From Diploptera punctata (lineage: Eukaryota > Arthropoda > Insecta > Blattodea > Blaberidae), in assembly GCA_030220185.1 (NCBI GenBank), contig JASPKZ010002333.1, positions 1,364,001-1,428,000 of the forward strand: DNA of 64,000 bases, written 5' to 3'. Each line of letters opens with the position of its first letter. Position 1 is the first letter of the stretch. The position numbers and the translations under genes are program-made. This document shows positions 1 to 11,335 of this stretch, one piece after another. A model generated the notes under the pieces. That model saw only the letters and a list, made by a program, of their open reading frames with translations, was not told where the DNA came from and did no database searches.

Positions 1-253
1 TAGCCCTTTAGCAATCAAAACACGTGTAAGTGTCTGAATATGTCCCTCGTCAACACAGCAGATGTCACTATCACTTATATCGTGAGGAGATTGTGTATAG
101 TCAAGTGCAAAGAAACTATCCTCACTATCTGATATAGACGCTAAATCACTATGTTTATCAATCTCATCTAAAATTTTGTTGACAAACTTAAAATGTTTTT
201 CTTCTGACAACACTTGGTTTTCTGCACAGGCATGAGCCACGGTTTCACAAAGA
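1..253 (-). CDS. partial coding exon of an unknown gene, cut by the window edge
   Basis: I do not recognise this protein. Read on the minus strand, the stretch stays open for 84 codons and runs off the left edge. It begins after a possible splice acceptor (TATCGCAG, at 254..261) with a pyrimidine-rich stretch before it. The product is acidic and Ser/Asp-rich (for example SISDSEDSFFALDY) with four cysteines, unlike the AT-rich noise around it. It could be an internal exon of a host gene or part of an unfamiliar transposon. The composition and open frame are seen; the splice site is inferred. Confidence 0.4.
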
Positions 254-891
254 CTGCGATAATTGTTTCAAAAGAAAAGTTTGAGACCACACAATGAGAC
301 ACTTTACAGATATTTATTCTTCTTCGACAAAAATAAGGCACAGGATATGTTCAGAAGAGGGTCTGGCTGAAAAAAAAGCATTTCCTTTCACTTACAAGTA
401 GCCACCTCATTCCACTTGCCCTGTCATAAATTATGTCGTAACATGAAGGGGAATCTTTCCTTAACAGGGTGACAAAAAATAAGTTCTCCAACATGTAAAA
501 CAACCTAGTTATAGGCTTTGGAAATCATAGATGTACCACGCATGTTGACATGGCAATCTGCATGTGGATATTTAAAAGTCCTGACGTTTTAACACGTCCT
601 TCTGCATCTGGGAAGGGAACGCAATGTTTAAATGTCCACGTTGATGGGTTAACAAGTTAATTCTTAGTTGTGTTAATATTATATTGTAAAACTTTTAGGA
701 TAATTATTTATTGATCTAGTCTCTGTTATATTATCCTCTGGGCAAATTCCTTGTCATAAAAATAGTTCCTTTTGTAGTTATATCCGTCTCCAGATAAGTT
801 CAGCCATTATTCTAAAACATAAGACTGCCCAGGAGATGAAGGTATAACATGGAATTAATATGTCCAGATTCAGGATTCAAAAGGCAATTTT
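254..891. other. no recognisable feature
   Basis: AT-rich sequence with no open frame, repeat or structure that I can name. Confidence 0.4.
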
Positions 892-906
892 AAAGTACCA
901 TTCAAA

Positions 907-1190
907 GACCAGCCTCATGGGCTGTGGTCAGCATTTCTGACTACAGTTCATGAGGTCCTGGGTTTGATTCTTGGTTAGAAATTTTTCCTGTGATGCCCAT
1001 GATCTGGAATTTAGGTTATGGGCTCTTGTGGTGCTTCATTATTATTTATCACCCATCATATCATTGGAGTAATGTAACTTCGCCTTCCAGGTACCCTAAC
1101 CTAAGGAATGGATTACAAATCCGACAGTGCCAGGGAAGAAAGCCAGAAATGTCATGAAAGACAACCTGGTTGCATTGGACAAAAAAAAAA
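907..1190 (+). mobile_element. tRNA-headed SINE (family C) with 15-bp target duplication
   Basis: The head resembles a tRNA (GACTACAGTTCATGAGGTCC followed by a degenerate B box). The body contains the CACCCATCATATC segment, and a 10-A tail ends at 1190. Perfect 15-bp flanks AAAGTACCATTCAAA lie at 892..906 and 1188..1202, which is a clear target-site duplication. Other copies lie at 51800..52095 (plus) and 61680..62005 (minus); the last preserves the head best. Confidence 0.8.
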
Positions 1191-1487
1191 GTACCATTCA
1201 AATAGTAAAAGAATGTTGGGATGACCAAGGAAAAGATTGTTGGATTTTTTTTTGTAGATTCTAATAATCCTTTCAGGTATATGAAAGTAAGATGGTAATG
1301 TTGATAAATATTTTTTTTTGTCTAATGAATTGACAATTTGAAAAATTACATAAGTTGAATGATTTCTTGTGACAAGCTGCAAAGTTTTCTTTCAATCACT
1401 AATATCAAGGAATTTTGATCATACTTATTGCTTATATTGAGATATGGGAAGATTTAATAACAATACATAATTATAATAATATATAAT

Positions 1488-1765
1488 TTGTCCTTCAGTG
1501 AAAAGTGTTAAGTTTATAATAAAAACATCGAAAGAAACCTTACTGGCTTTATAAAGTAATGTTAAAATTCCGAATAAAATTTTTCATAAATAAGAATCCG
1601 TCATTTGCATGAATGAGCAACAGCTTGTAGCATTTGGCACTTTCGGAAATTAAAAATGTATAAGAGAGAAATTTGCATTTAGGTTGTAGTGCTTTTAGGG
1701 TAGCTCAGATGGTAGAGCATTAGCCTATAAAGCTAAAGGTCTTGAGTTCAATCAGTCAGTGTAAG
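1488..1765 (+). mobile_element. tRNA-headed SINE (GCCTCGA-type family), diverged
   Basis: This is a diverged copy of the unit that forms the palindrome at 17259..17832. It shares the AAGTGTTAA...ATAATAAAA block, then the GGCTTTATAAAGTA block, a GCATTTGGC block and GAGAAATTTGC. A tRNA-like head GTAGCTCAGATGGTAGAGC follows at about 1698. The B box is GAGTTCAATC. Confidence 0.65.
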
Positions 1766-1802
1766 CATATATTTTTTCTCCTCAAGTATAAATATAAATA
1801 TT

Positions 1803-2128
1803 GGCTGTGGTGGACTAGTGGTTATGTTCCTTGCCTCTGGTCCCAAGGGTCGCAGGTTCAAACCTGGCCGGGGTCGATGGATTTTTTTAGGATGGAAAAA
1901 TCCAAGGAGCATGTCCTCCGGGAGGGACTTTAAGCCATTGGTCCCAAGTCTGAAGATTTTCAGGCTCGTAAAAGATCTTTAAGCCTGAATAAGAAGGCCT
2001 CTAAGCATAATTTACCAAATTTTCCGGTCCTAGTACTACCTTGGTTTCCTAGATGTCAGTGTGAGGCAGAATGCTGACCACAGACCACTCAAATGACATC
2101 TATACGAAAACAAGTGTAACTAAATTAG
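1803..2128 (+). mobile_element. tRNA-headed SINE (family A)
   Basis: The A-box-like GTGGACTAGTGG and B box GGTTCAAACC mark a tRNA-derived head. The body has GGAAAAATCCAAGGAGC, GGGAGGGACTTTAAGCC and AGATTTTCAGGCTCGTAAAAG. Related copies lie at 23252..24002 (plus, interrupted), 24360..24600 (minus), 38765..39155 (minus), 44160..44340 (minus) and about 50365..50775 (minus). Confidence 0.7.
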
Positions 2129-2591
2129 TATGGTTCAAATTCTTCCTTGTAGGGGGAGAGCGCCTAAATCTCTCTGTTAAGGAAAACATGGGCTTACAAG
2201 AATAAATATAAATATAGCAATAATGTTGTTAGAATATATAAGCAGAATGGATACCTTTTGACAAATGAAATAGTTTAATGCAAGCCATTATATCTTAGCA
2301 TGCAATGTCATGTCTAATGTCATAACAGACACACACACATAATTTATATTTATATCCTGATTATTATCTTCTGTTGCATGCACATGTATTGAACTATTTT
2401 CTACATCGATGTGAAAAGTCTGGTTTTATGATAATTTTTTAACATACACTGGATAAGAATTAATGGAATCAAGTACTTATTTATGCATAGGGAACTATTT
2501 AAAATTAATCAAAACAAATTGTAAAGTTGAAAAAAAATATGTACATGACTTCAAGTGAGTTATGAATTTCAAGAGAAAATTTAAATAATCA

Positions 2592-2657
2592 AATGGCAAA
2601 GAGAAAAATTTTTATGCCTAAACCGGGAATCGAACCTCAAACCTTCAGCTTTCCCAT
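2592..2657 (-). mobile_element. inverted fragment of the tRNA-like SINE tail
   Basis: The reverse complement matches the end of the tandem unit that follows (GGTTCGATTCCCGG, then the ATAAA...TTTTTCTCTTTG tail). The array therefore starts with an inverted copy of its own tail. Confidence 0.6.
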
Positions 2658-3395
2658 GATTACAATAATTTAGTAGTGTACTTTAATATACTTATTTCAA
2701 TCATAGTAACAGCTTTAGCTTCATAATATTAATTTAATAAATAATGCTTTAGCTATGTGGAGTCCATTCATGTCTTCTTCAGGTAGAAGCCATTCATTGT
2801 GTATTTGTGAATGATGATTCATTGCATTTGAATGTGGGACCAAGACAGTAAGGTAAAGGAAGGATTTGTGCTTGGATGGGAAGGAAGCCTGAATTAGCTC
2901 AATGGTTAAGAGCATCAGCACGGTAAGCTGAAGGTTCGAGGTTCGATTCCCGGTTCAGGCATAAATTTTTCTCTTTGGCATTTGATTACAATAATTTAGT
3001 AGTGTACTTTAATATACTTATTTCAATCATAGTAACAGCTTTAGCTTCTTAATATTAATTTAATAAATAATGCTTTAGCTATGTGGAGTCCCTTCATGTC
3101 TTCTTCAGGTAGAAGCCAAGCCATTCATTGTGTACTTGTGAATGATGATCCATTGCATTTGAATGTGGGAAAGACAGTAAGGTAAAGGAAGGACTTGTGC
3201 TTGGATGGGAAGGAAGCCTGAATTAGCTCAATGGTTAAGAGCATCAGCACAGAAAGCTGAAGGTTCGGGGTTCGATTCCCGGTACAGGCATACATTTTTC
3301 TCTTTGCCATTTGATTACAATAATTTAGTAGTGTACTTTAATATACTTATTTCAATCATAGTAACAGCTTTAGCTTCTTAATATTAATTTAATAG
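2658..3395 (+). repeat. tandem array of a 326-bp SINE-bearing unit, about 2.25 copies
   Basis: Units begin with GATTACAATAATTTAG at 2658, 2984 and 3313, so the periods are 326 and 329 bp. The two full copies are nearly identical and each ends with a tRNA-like head (2887..2960 and 3216..3289). The third copy stops after about 80 bp. High identity suggests a recent duplication. Confidence 0.85.
2887..2960 (+). mobile_element. tRNA-like SINE head (not a functional tRNA)
   Basis: This is a 74-nt tRNA-shaped segment with matching ends GCCTGAA and TTCAGGC, a D arm AGCTCAATGG and a T arm GGTTCGATTCC. The anticodon arm does not give a clean 5-bp stem with a 7-base loop. The shared SINE tail TTTTTCTCTTTG follows, so I call it a SINE. 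The second copy is at 3216..3289. Confidence 0.65.
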
Positions 3396-3472
3396 AGAAT
3401 TTAATACTTATGGCAGAATAAAAAGTTACATAAGAAAGATAGATTTGTTAAATTTAATACAGATGTCTGTTT

Positions 3473-4407
3473 AGCCCCGCCGTAATGATAGCGTTAAGTT
3501 CACTATTGTTTAAGTGGTCTTTGGCCCGAGCGGTTGGCCTTGGTTTTGGAGGATGAGTTCCACATTTAAACATGTTAAAAACACAGTAACCGAAAAATAA
3601 CATTATTTATTAAAATAAAACCAAACATAAAGAAATATTAGATTAATAACATATAAAACAATTTATTAAAGTCAGCTGAAATCGCCACATTGTCAAACGT
3701 CAAAATATTCAAAATATTAAAGTGTTAAAATTCAGAGAGAGAGAAAACAATCATTTTAAAATATTCAACTTTGTTCGTTATTCTAAGTTCTTTGGACCAT
3801 TTGGTCCCTTATTTAATTCTATTGTCTGAAAATGACCATTACGAATGATAAAAAAGATTCATATTACCAATGTAGCTGCCTCCCCTGCTGGGGGGACCGC
3901 ATCCGGTCCCGCCGCTGTTCTGACTTTTTCCACTAAAAATCCCGGCTTTTATATGATTATCTTTACCTTTCACCATCCCCTAAAACTAATGGAAACCCTA
4001 TTTTCTTGCCCCATCTGTAGTAATATTCCTAGTAGTTCATGGCCAAGTTATATAAGTTGTTTTAACTTCTTATCCTAATGTGTTTGGGTTATATAAGTTT
4101 TCGTAAGAATTTCCTATTTGGTTGAAACTAATAAGTTGTTTTTGATATTATATAAGATTTCGTAAGTGTGTCTTCATTGATTGAAAAATATATTGATGTG
4201 AAATAGACATTTTATAATAATTTTTTCCTAGTTTTTTATCTATAAAACTCGTATGTATATTTTGATTGAGACTTTAATCCGCGTTTAAAGGGTGAATATT
4301 TATGCCCTATTTTTCGGTATAATACACATGTATATGTGTCTATCCTTTATCGGCTTTTTTATAGTATGTTATTATTATGGCAGTTAGGCCCTAGTGTTGG
4401 CATAACA
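3473..4407 (-). repeat. left terminal direct repeat (3' LTR candidate)
   Basis: It matches 12805..13748 along its whole length with scattered substitutions and small indels. On the minus strand it starts TGTTATGCC and carries a TATA-like ACTATAAAAA about 40 bases in. On the plus strand it includes a run resembling the start of a Leu/Ser tRNA (GGCCCGAGCGGTTGG); no complete tRNA follows. Confidence 0.75.
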
Positions 4408-4420
4408 ATTTCCCCCCCTA
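4408..4420 (-). promoter_or_regulatory. polypurine tract next to the left LTR
   Basis: Read on the minus strand this is TAGGGGGGGAAAT directly before TGTTATGCC. The right-hand repeat has different sequence at the matching outer position, so the tract is internal to the element, as expected for plus-strand priming in LTR retrotransposons. Confidence 0.55.
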
Positions 4421-4514
4421 AATAAGACTGTAGGGTTGAAAAACCGAAAGTCTTTTTTTTCCTTACAGGATATCTCTCACCTCTCGGGGGTTTGTCCTGA
4501 CATTTATCATAAGT

Positions 4515-4609
4515 AATGCCACGAGTGATTTCCAAATTATCGATAAATTCACGACTCACGAAGTGAGGAGTGAATTTATCTAGAGAATTTGGAAATCAAG
4601 AGTGGCATT
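4515..4609. repeat. inverted repeat with about 38-bp arms and short spacer
   Basis: AATGCCACGAGTGATTTCC at the left is mirrored by the right arm ending in GTGGCATT, with both arms passing through GATAAATTCAC or its complement. The spacer is about 16 bp. It may be a foldback element, or a palindrome belonging to the host LTR-type element. Confidence 0.6.
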
Positions 4610-6202
4610 TGTTTGGACTATTTAACGAATACAATTATGCTATTTACTCACAAATCATTATTTAAATATAGTTACTTTAAAATATTTATTTATTTAATGT
4701 AAACGGCGATGTTTGAAAACAAATGAGAAACGTTATGTTTCGTTTCTCCATCCACTGCAACAAGATCATATAATGTTTGTTATATATTGCCATCTGGCGT
4801 GGGAAACTTGAAATATCATCGCAATATTATAAGAATGCATCCTAGTGGAGAAAAAATTGAACACATCAAACTGTATATTATAACCAAAATTATAGGTTAT
4901 TAATTTATATTTTAGTAAACAACTCGATAAAATCATTATTTAAAAACACAATTATTGAACACAGAATTATCAAAAAGAACTCGGTAATATAATATTTAAA
5001 AACGCAATTGTCAAATTTGTATTTCGTCTATATCTTCATTTGAAGCACAGCCAAATCTTGTTTCTGCCATTTTGAACATTCAAATATGGCGGCTTTACTG
5101 TTCCCTCAGTCACTGCAAAATAATGGTCATACCTGTTCAGAATATTCAAAAGGAGGAGCCTTCTTTAATATGGTAATCATAACACTGATAAATATTTCGT
5201 GAAACACGACTCTGATTGGTTGTAAAACAGAAATCATTGAAACTTGATTGGTCATTGAGTCCCATTTGGGGCATGAGTTAAATAGTCTTATTAACTTAAC
5301 TTTAAGTGGGAGTGGAACTGACGTCGTCAATTGGCGATTTCACCTGTAACCTGGAAGTATTTTGTTCTCATTTTAAGAGATTAGATCGTCTTTTACTTGT
5401 AAATTGCCCCGGATACCCTTAATTGTGTCGTAATATCGGTAAGATCTGTTTACTTAGTGAGAACACTATACTTCTTAAAAAAAACAAAAATCACAATATA
5501 GCATGCCTTCGCGGCTCTAACACAATATGTCTGTGCACGGTTATTAATTTTCCACAAAAAAAATGTTTACTGCTTGAAACAAAAAGATATCGACTAAAAA
5601 AAATATTTTCACTAAAAATTCTTCTCGTCTCCGTCCTTCTTCCTTGTTTAAACCTTCTTGTGGTTTCTTTTGAAACGATGCACTTTCACTTTTATTCATA
5701 TCCGACGCACTTAACATTTCGTTTCTTTTTTTGTTATTCACTTCGACGGTTCTATTTCGTGTACCGGATCACTGTTAAAAAAATTATCAGAACTGCGGTG
5801 TCTGCTGTGGCCAGCTTGGATGTCAGGGTTCGTGTCTGCTTGCCTCGATGGAGGGTGCGATGTTCTAACTCTCGAGTTCGTGGTTCATTTTCAGCTGCCG
5901 TTGGTCCAGGTAGGCCTTTGATTTGGTTATGCCTAGTTTCTTTAAACAAAACCCAGTTAGGTCCAAGGAGAACTTGTGAAGGGTTTGATAGGAATTAATC
6001 TTGACGTGGAGTTTGTTTTCTTGACTCATCTATAGGAAAAATTTGGAACGAAGGATGTTAGGCCAAGGTTGGCGTTGGAGATAGTTATTATTATCTTTTA
6101 TAATTGCCTGGGTTTGTTCTTTACTGCTAGTGAGGTGTTTGCCTTAGCTGGTTGCGAGTCTGGACATTCACCCATCTTATGCTCCGTCACGAGATGTGTA
6201 GT

Positions 6203-6309
6203 TGATCCCGGCAGCTCTATGCTGCGGCTCTCGTCCTCAGATGTACAGGGTGCGGTTGGTCCTGGCAGCGTTATGCTGCGGTTCTCGTCCTTAGATGTAC
6301 AGGGTGCGC
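6203..6309. repeat. 54-bp tandem duplication
   Basis: Two units share TATGCTGCGG, CTCGTCCT and AGATGTACAGGGTGCG, with period 54 bp. Confidence 0.75.
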
Positions 6310-7382
6310 CGTGAGTCTGGCCCTCTTAATCTTGCTCCCATCATGAAGTGTCATAGTGGTGGCCGCAGGCCCAGGCGTGAAGCTGCAATCTTATGGCATT
6401 TGTTAAAACTTGGGAGGATAACTTTACACATCGATTATTGGGTTTGGTGGCTATCCTGTACTACATGGGTCCGCATCTTTTTTATCACTCCTTGTCATAG
6501 AATGGTCAGTTTTGTTTTAATTTAACTTCATCGCTTAGATGCTTCAATTTTCAGCCATCTTATCTCCGATACTATATCCCGAATTTGTTTACTAGACGTC
6601 CTGACTTTAGATCTCATTGTTATCTACATTTTATCGTTTAGTTTTGTGCACCCATGTTCCTATCTGTCCCTTATAGCTAGCCTCAAGTTGCAAAAAGAAA
6701 TGCTCTTATGTTTCTGGTCGTATGATTTCTCACGAATCATTTACTCCCTTATTGCAATTCAGGTTTTACTGGGTTCAAAATTGTCAGTATCTCACCGTAT
6801 TTTACCGCTTGTTTTCAAAACTTTCCATTGCTTGGATAAAATTTCAATTTTGCTTTTCCTTCTCTAGAGTCCTGGGTTCGATCGAGTGTGCTCGCCTACA
6901 CATAAATCGCTAGGGCTTTAAGATATAAATACTACTTAGTACAATTATGTAACCTGAATTCCGTATATCATTCCCTCGTGAGGTCCTGATTATGAGAGCA
7001 TTTCCTTTCTTCTATCCGGGATGTGTCCTTGCATCTTAAATTCTCTCGTTTCTAACCTATCTGTCGATTTCCCGTGCTACAGCCTACAGAGTTAACTAAT
7101 TAAAAAAAATCTAAATGGTGTTGTTTCCTTAAGTCCTTCCTAATTCGTTCGGCAATATCTCATCTGTTCTCTTGAATTTCTTTATTTAACTTTTTACATT
7201 ATTCCTGATTATGCGTGGACTTTATTCCGTGTCTTGGGTCCCCATCTTACCTATGGGTTTAACCTCTCCCTTTTGTCATCTCCTACCTTCTTATTTTCCT
7301 CTTAATTTCCATATACGTTTCTGAGTTATTCCTGGTCTCATATGTGTAGACTTATTCCCTATCTTACCTATGGGTTTAACCT

Positions 7383-7860
7383 CTAGGTTCATGTACACCC
7401 CAATGTGTTTAACTTCTAATTCCGTGTATTATCCTTATGTGTTTATCTTCTATTTCCATGTACTACCCAATGTGTTTAACTTCTACTTTCTTGTATTACC
7501 CTATGGTTTTAACCTCTAATTTCCTGTACAACCCCATGTGTTTAACCTCTATTTCCATGTATTCCTTATGTGTTTAACCTCTAATTTCATGTAGTACCTT
7601 AGGTGTTTAACCTCTAATTTCGTGTACTTCTTATGCGTTTAACCTCTAATTCCATGTATTCCTTATGTGTTTAACCTCTAATTTCATGTAGTACCTTAGG
7701 TGTTTAACCTCTAATTCCCTGTATTCCTTATGTGTTTAACCTCTAATTCCATGTACTACCCAATGTGTTTAATCTCTAATTTCATGTAGTACCTTATGTT
7801 TTAACCTCTCTTTGTATGTACTACCTAATGTGTTTAACCTCTCTTGATATGTAATATCCC
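7383..7860. repeat. minisatellite of about 30-37 bp units
   Basis: About 13-14 degenerate units carry GTGTTTAACCTCTAATTYC followed by ATGTA and a CCTTAT or CCCAAT link. Unit length varies by a few bases through small indels. Confidence 0.85.
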
Positions 7861-8094
7861 TACTTAGGTCAATCTGTCTCTCTTGGCTCTACTCGTTGAT
7901 CGCACAATCGCATGTATATGTGTTTCCCTTAGTATTCTTCATCTAGTGTCTCAACGTTTCCGATGTCCCTGACTAGTTTTCGTTGTCCCTTCGTTATGAC
8001 CATATTCTATGTGTGCGTACGACTTTTCTTCGCGGTTTTCCTGACATCATTATTGACTCTGGATGGTCCCTGACCATCGATCCTTGTATTTCTG

Positions 8095-8460
8095 ACTTTT
8101 TAGACCGGCGTTCGGGCAGTCGCCAAAATTGATAGTGTTCGGTCCCCGTCCTCGTCTTCGGGTCCCGAATTCCGAGGGCATCTGCCTTAAGAAGAAGGTA
8201 GGAGAAATCCATACCTTATCAACAGGGTCCCTAGTTCCGTCTACCTCAGACTTCGTTAATCCTCGGTGGCAAGCGGGAGGGGCAGGCATCTGCCAAAATT
8301 GACAGAGATTGGGTTCCTAATCTCATCCTCGGGTCCCGTCTTTCGACGAGCATCTGCCCCAAGATGAGAGCAGGAGAAATCCCAATCTTATCAACAGGGT
8401 CCTTATTCCCCTGTACCGCTTCCATCCTGATCCTCTAATTCTGCTGTCTCAGAATTTTCC
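8095..8460. repeat. ~171-bp tandem duplication
   Basis: GCCAAAATTGA(T/C)AG, GGGTCCCG, GGAGAAATCC and ATCAACAGGGTCC recur in order with a spacing of about 171 bp. Confidence 0.75.
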
Positions 8461-8670
8461 AATCTCGCTGTTAATCTTAGGGAGAGCCTTCTTGAACTCA
8501 TGGACGCCGCCTCATCGGAAAAGTGGATTTTATACTAATCTCTTTGATGGGGTTCCCCTGTTGTCCTCATCTTTCCCTAAACCCGGGTATCACTTCTGTT
8601 TCTCGCGGGTCTCTCTGCCCGTTTGCATTGTTATTTCGTTTGTCTCTAGTTTCTCGGATGCCTATCTCTC

Positions 8671-9047
8671 TAGCACGTTGGCGAAGTGTTCAGGCAACTC
8701 GCCAAATTGTCGAGGGCAGAAACCCTCTCCAAAAGGTGGGTCCTTAGTCCTTCCCAACTCGTATCTCTTTAACGATGTTTGTTCCGCATGGTCCCTAACG
8801 TCCCTTAGCTTTCTTCCTAGCACGTTGGTGAAGTGTTCAGGCAAATTGTCGAGGGCGAAAGCCTCTCCAAAAGGGTCCTTAGTCCTTCCCAACTCGTATC
8901 TCTTTAACGATGTTTGTTCCGCATGGTCCCTAACGTCCCTTAGCTTTCTTCCTAGCATATTGGTGAAGTGTTCAGGCAACTCGCCAAATTGTCGAGGGCA
9001 AAAGCCTCTCCAAAAGGGTCCTTAGTCCTTCCCAACTCGTATCTCTG
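8671..9047. repeat. 135/147-bp tandem repeat, about 2.7 copies
   Basis: Units start at 8671, 8818 and 8953 with TAGCACGTTGG or a variant. They share GAAGTGTTCAGGCAA, AATTGTCGAGGGC, CCTCTCCAAAAGG and TCCTTAGTCCTTCCC. Unit 2 lacks ACTCGCC and a few further bases. The two strands both stay open across the array, which reflects the repeat and not a gene. Confidence 0.85.
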
Positions 9048-9589
9048 TGTGCGACTGTGTAAATGTTTAATCTCTGTGTGTGTATCTGTTACATGTTGCC
9101 TAGCCAAGATTGACCTAAGTTGCAGCCTAACCTCTTATTATCCCTCGTAGGCCTAAGTATGAAGAGTCTTAAGCGATCTAGTTTTCATCTATTATCGTAA
9201 TATGTCATATCCCATATGTGTGTGTGTCTACTACTCGACTGGTCACTAGTCCTAACTGACATGGAACAAAGCTTGCAGTATAAGAGAGTCTAGGCGCCTT
9301 TAGGCCCTCCAAACTTTTCCAAGCCAGTCCATCTCAGCAGGAACCATTTCCTGTAGAGTGTATTATTGTTGTGTCATACTCAGTAATAGTATTTGTGTAA
9401 CCCCTGGGTTCCCATTTGAACTTTCACTTTTCTACTAGATCGGATAAAACATCTCACTGTTTTTCAAGTATTCTAATTTCCACCAAATATATAATGATAA
9501 AGCCAAAAAGAAAATATTTATGGGGATAAGTCTATCCTTTTTTATCACTTCTGTAAGCATCTTGTTTCTGCCTCCACTCCGTATTTCTC

Positions 9590-10290
9590 ACTAGCGGAGT
9601 TCTACGATTGAGCCAAATCTCCATTCCCCTCTTGTGTTCGAGCCCTCTCTTATTTATACAGAATTTCCATTCTTTCCGTTTCCGGTAACCTTAATCTGAA
9701 TTACGAATCAAGCGAGTCCTCCCTAAATTGCGCCAGCCTCTATGACTTTACTCAAGATTTACTTGACTCATGATTTAGAAACGTCTCACACTGTAGTCGA
9801 ACCTTTTCACAGAATGCGCCCGCCGGCATTGTTGTAAATCTCTCAACACCGCATGAGAGGTTAATCCAAAAAAATTATTTTAAGCTATTATTTAATCTGA
9901 AGTTCGGTCGTCTTCCCTTCCATGAGTCTAATGTTATTTCCTTTGGGGAGGTGTGTGGTCCCTGCTTTGCTTTATTGCGCTAAATCTCCATTCCCCGCTT
10001 TGTTCGATTTCTCTCTAATTCATCCTAAGTTTTCCATGCCTCTTTTCCATACTCTTGTTTTCGAAACTAGAATCTACATCCCTCATTAGTTGCGTTCTCA
10101 TTTTTTTGATTGCGTTAATTCTCCATTCCCCTCTTTGATCGAGTCCTCGTTTATTTCATCCTAAAATTTCCAATGCCCCTTTTCCTTACTCTTTGGTTTC
10201 GAAACTAAAATCTACCATTGTGCCAAGTCTCCATGCCCTTCTTCCATTCTCTCGGTTTTTAAATCTAGAATCCCTCTGATTTGCTAACAT
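9590..10290. repeat. degenerate tandem repeats of about 130-150 bp
   Basis: CTCCATTCCCC followed by a TTTGTTCGA or TTTGATCGA link, TTTCCAT and CTCTTGTTTTCGAAACTAGAATC-like segments recur in the same order about four times. Confidence 0.6.
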
Positions 10291-11047
10291 AAGCCACTTT
10301 TATTTCCTGCAAATGTTATGGGTCTTTAAGTGGTTACTCGTTTTTATTTAAAGTACGCTTTCTGATGTCAAGAAAAAATAATATTTATTTCCCTGTAAAT
10401 GCAAATAGTATAAATTTTGTTCATATTCCTAATGCAGTCGGTTTGGAATTCTTATCTATGTGGATAATCTAACTTTCACCAAATTAAACATTCCAGAGCC
10501 TTGCTGAAATTTTACAGCTATGTGACCTCCTAATAGACACTCAGTCTTCGTGCATGTAAATGAAGGACGTGTCTCAAAAAAAATAATTCTCAAGATGGCG
10601 GTTTTCCATTCCTCCACGATGGTGAGTCCATATTTATTATTCAGAAAACTTCTATATTCTTGAACGGTCCCTAATTTTATTATTATGGTTATTGTTATTA
10701 TTATTTGTCATCCAATCTCTTCCATATTATCATTATTATCTGTTATTATGAACGTATGATTTGTACCCGAACTTCGTGTGTTGATTATTATTTTATTGTG
10801 TGTTTTATTATTATTAATTTTAAACCACTCAGTTATTAGTTCTCTCTGTTTTTTGTCTACCTCTCGATTTTTAACTGAAAACATTCCTACATATAATACG
10901 GTGCTCGCCTTTACCATAAAATATCCTAGGATAACGAAATCCGTATTATTTGCCTCATGCCCTGCCTTGTCAATGTCGCACGGCAGGCGGTTTAACTCTA
11001 ATAGGGGTTAAAATTCCTTTGATATATTTAGTATGAATATTTATTTC

Positions 11048-11335
11048 TACTAGTATAGTGGTTAAAGCACTGCGCTACAAGCCGAAAAGTCGGGGGTTCA
11101 AGTCCCGGTGGGTTTAGGATTTTTAACCTGATCTAAACCTTCTGGCGGCACTATGGCCCTGGGGTCGATTCAGCCTCTAACTGAAATGAGTACCAGACTC
11201 TTGTTCTGGGGAAAGGGCGGCCGTCACGCAGGGCTGATAACCCGGCTGACATTAAGTGCTGATTGTCTAGGAATATTGGGAGCCCTAATGTCCCATTACC
11301 TCCAGACCTCCGTTAAGGGGAATAGGTAACTTTAT
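11048..11335 (+). mobile_element. tRNA-headed SINE (family G)
   Basis: The head is GTATAGTGGTTAAAGCACTG with B box GGGTTCAAGTCCC. The body has CTTCTGGCGGCACTATGGCC, GAAATGAGTACCAGAC and GGCCGTCACGCAGGGCTGA. It inserted into the LTR-type element. Copies lie at 52523..52820, 57994..58290 and 59255..59525, with partial ones at 19345..19565 and 39885..40030. Confidence 0.8.

Larger units (their letters stand above)
5340..10600. repeat. 5-kb pyrimidine-rich, tandem-repeat-rich interior
   Basis: The plus strand is strongly T/C-rich for about 5 kb, so the element's own (minus) strand is purine-rich. Nothing codes convincingly: open stretches are short, overlap on both strands and follow the repeats. 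At least five separate tandem arrays lie in it (listed separately). This is the interior of the LTR-type element. Confidence 0.6.

Noticed and set aside
2658..3395. CRISPR-like array
   Set aside because: Units are 326 bp in direct tandem without unique spacers; a eukaryotic SINE-bearing duplication.
5423..5998. 191-codon open stretch on the plus strand
   Set aside because: Low-complexity pyrimidine-rich sequence inside the LTR-type element, with opposing open frames and no recognisable domain.
8492..9025. 177-codon open stretch on the plus strand
   Set aside because: It covers the 135/147-bp tandem array and is matched by an open stretch on the other strand; repeat-driven, with no motif.
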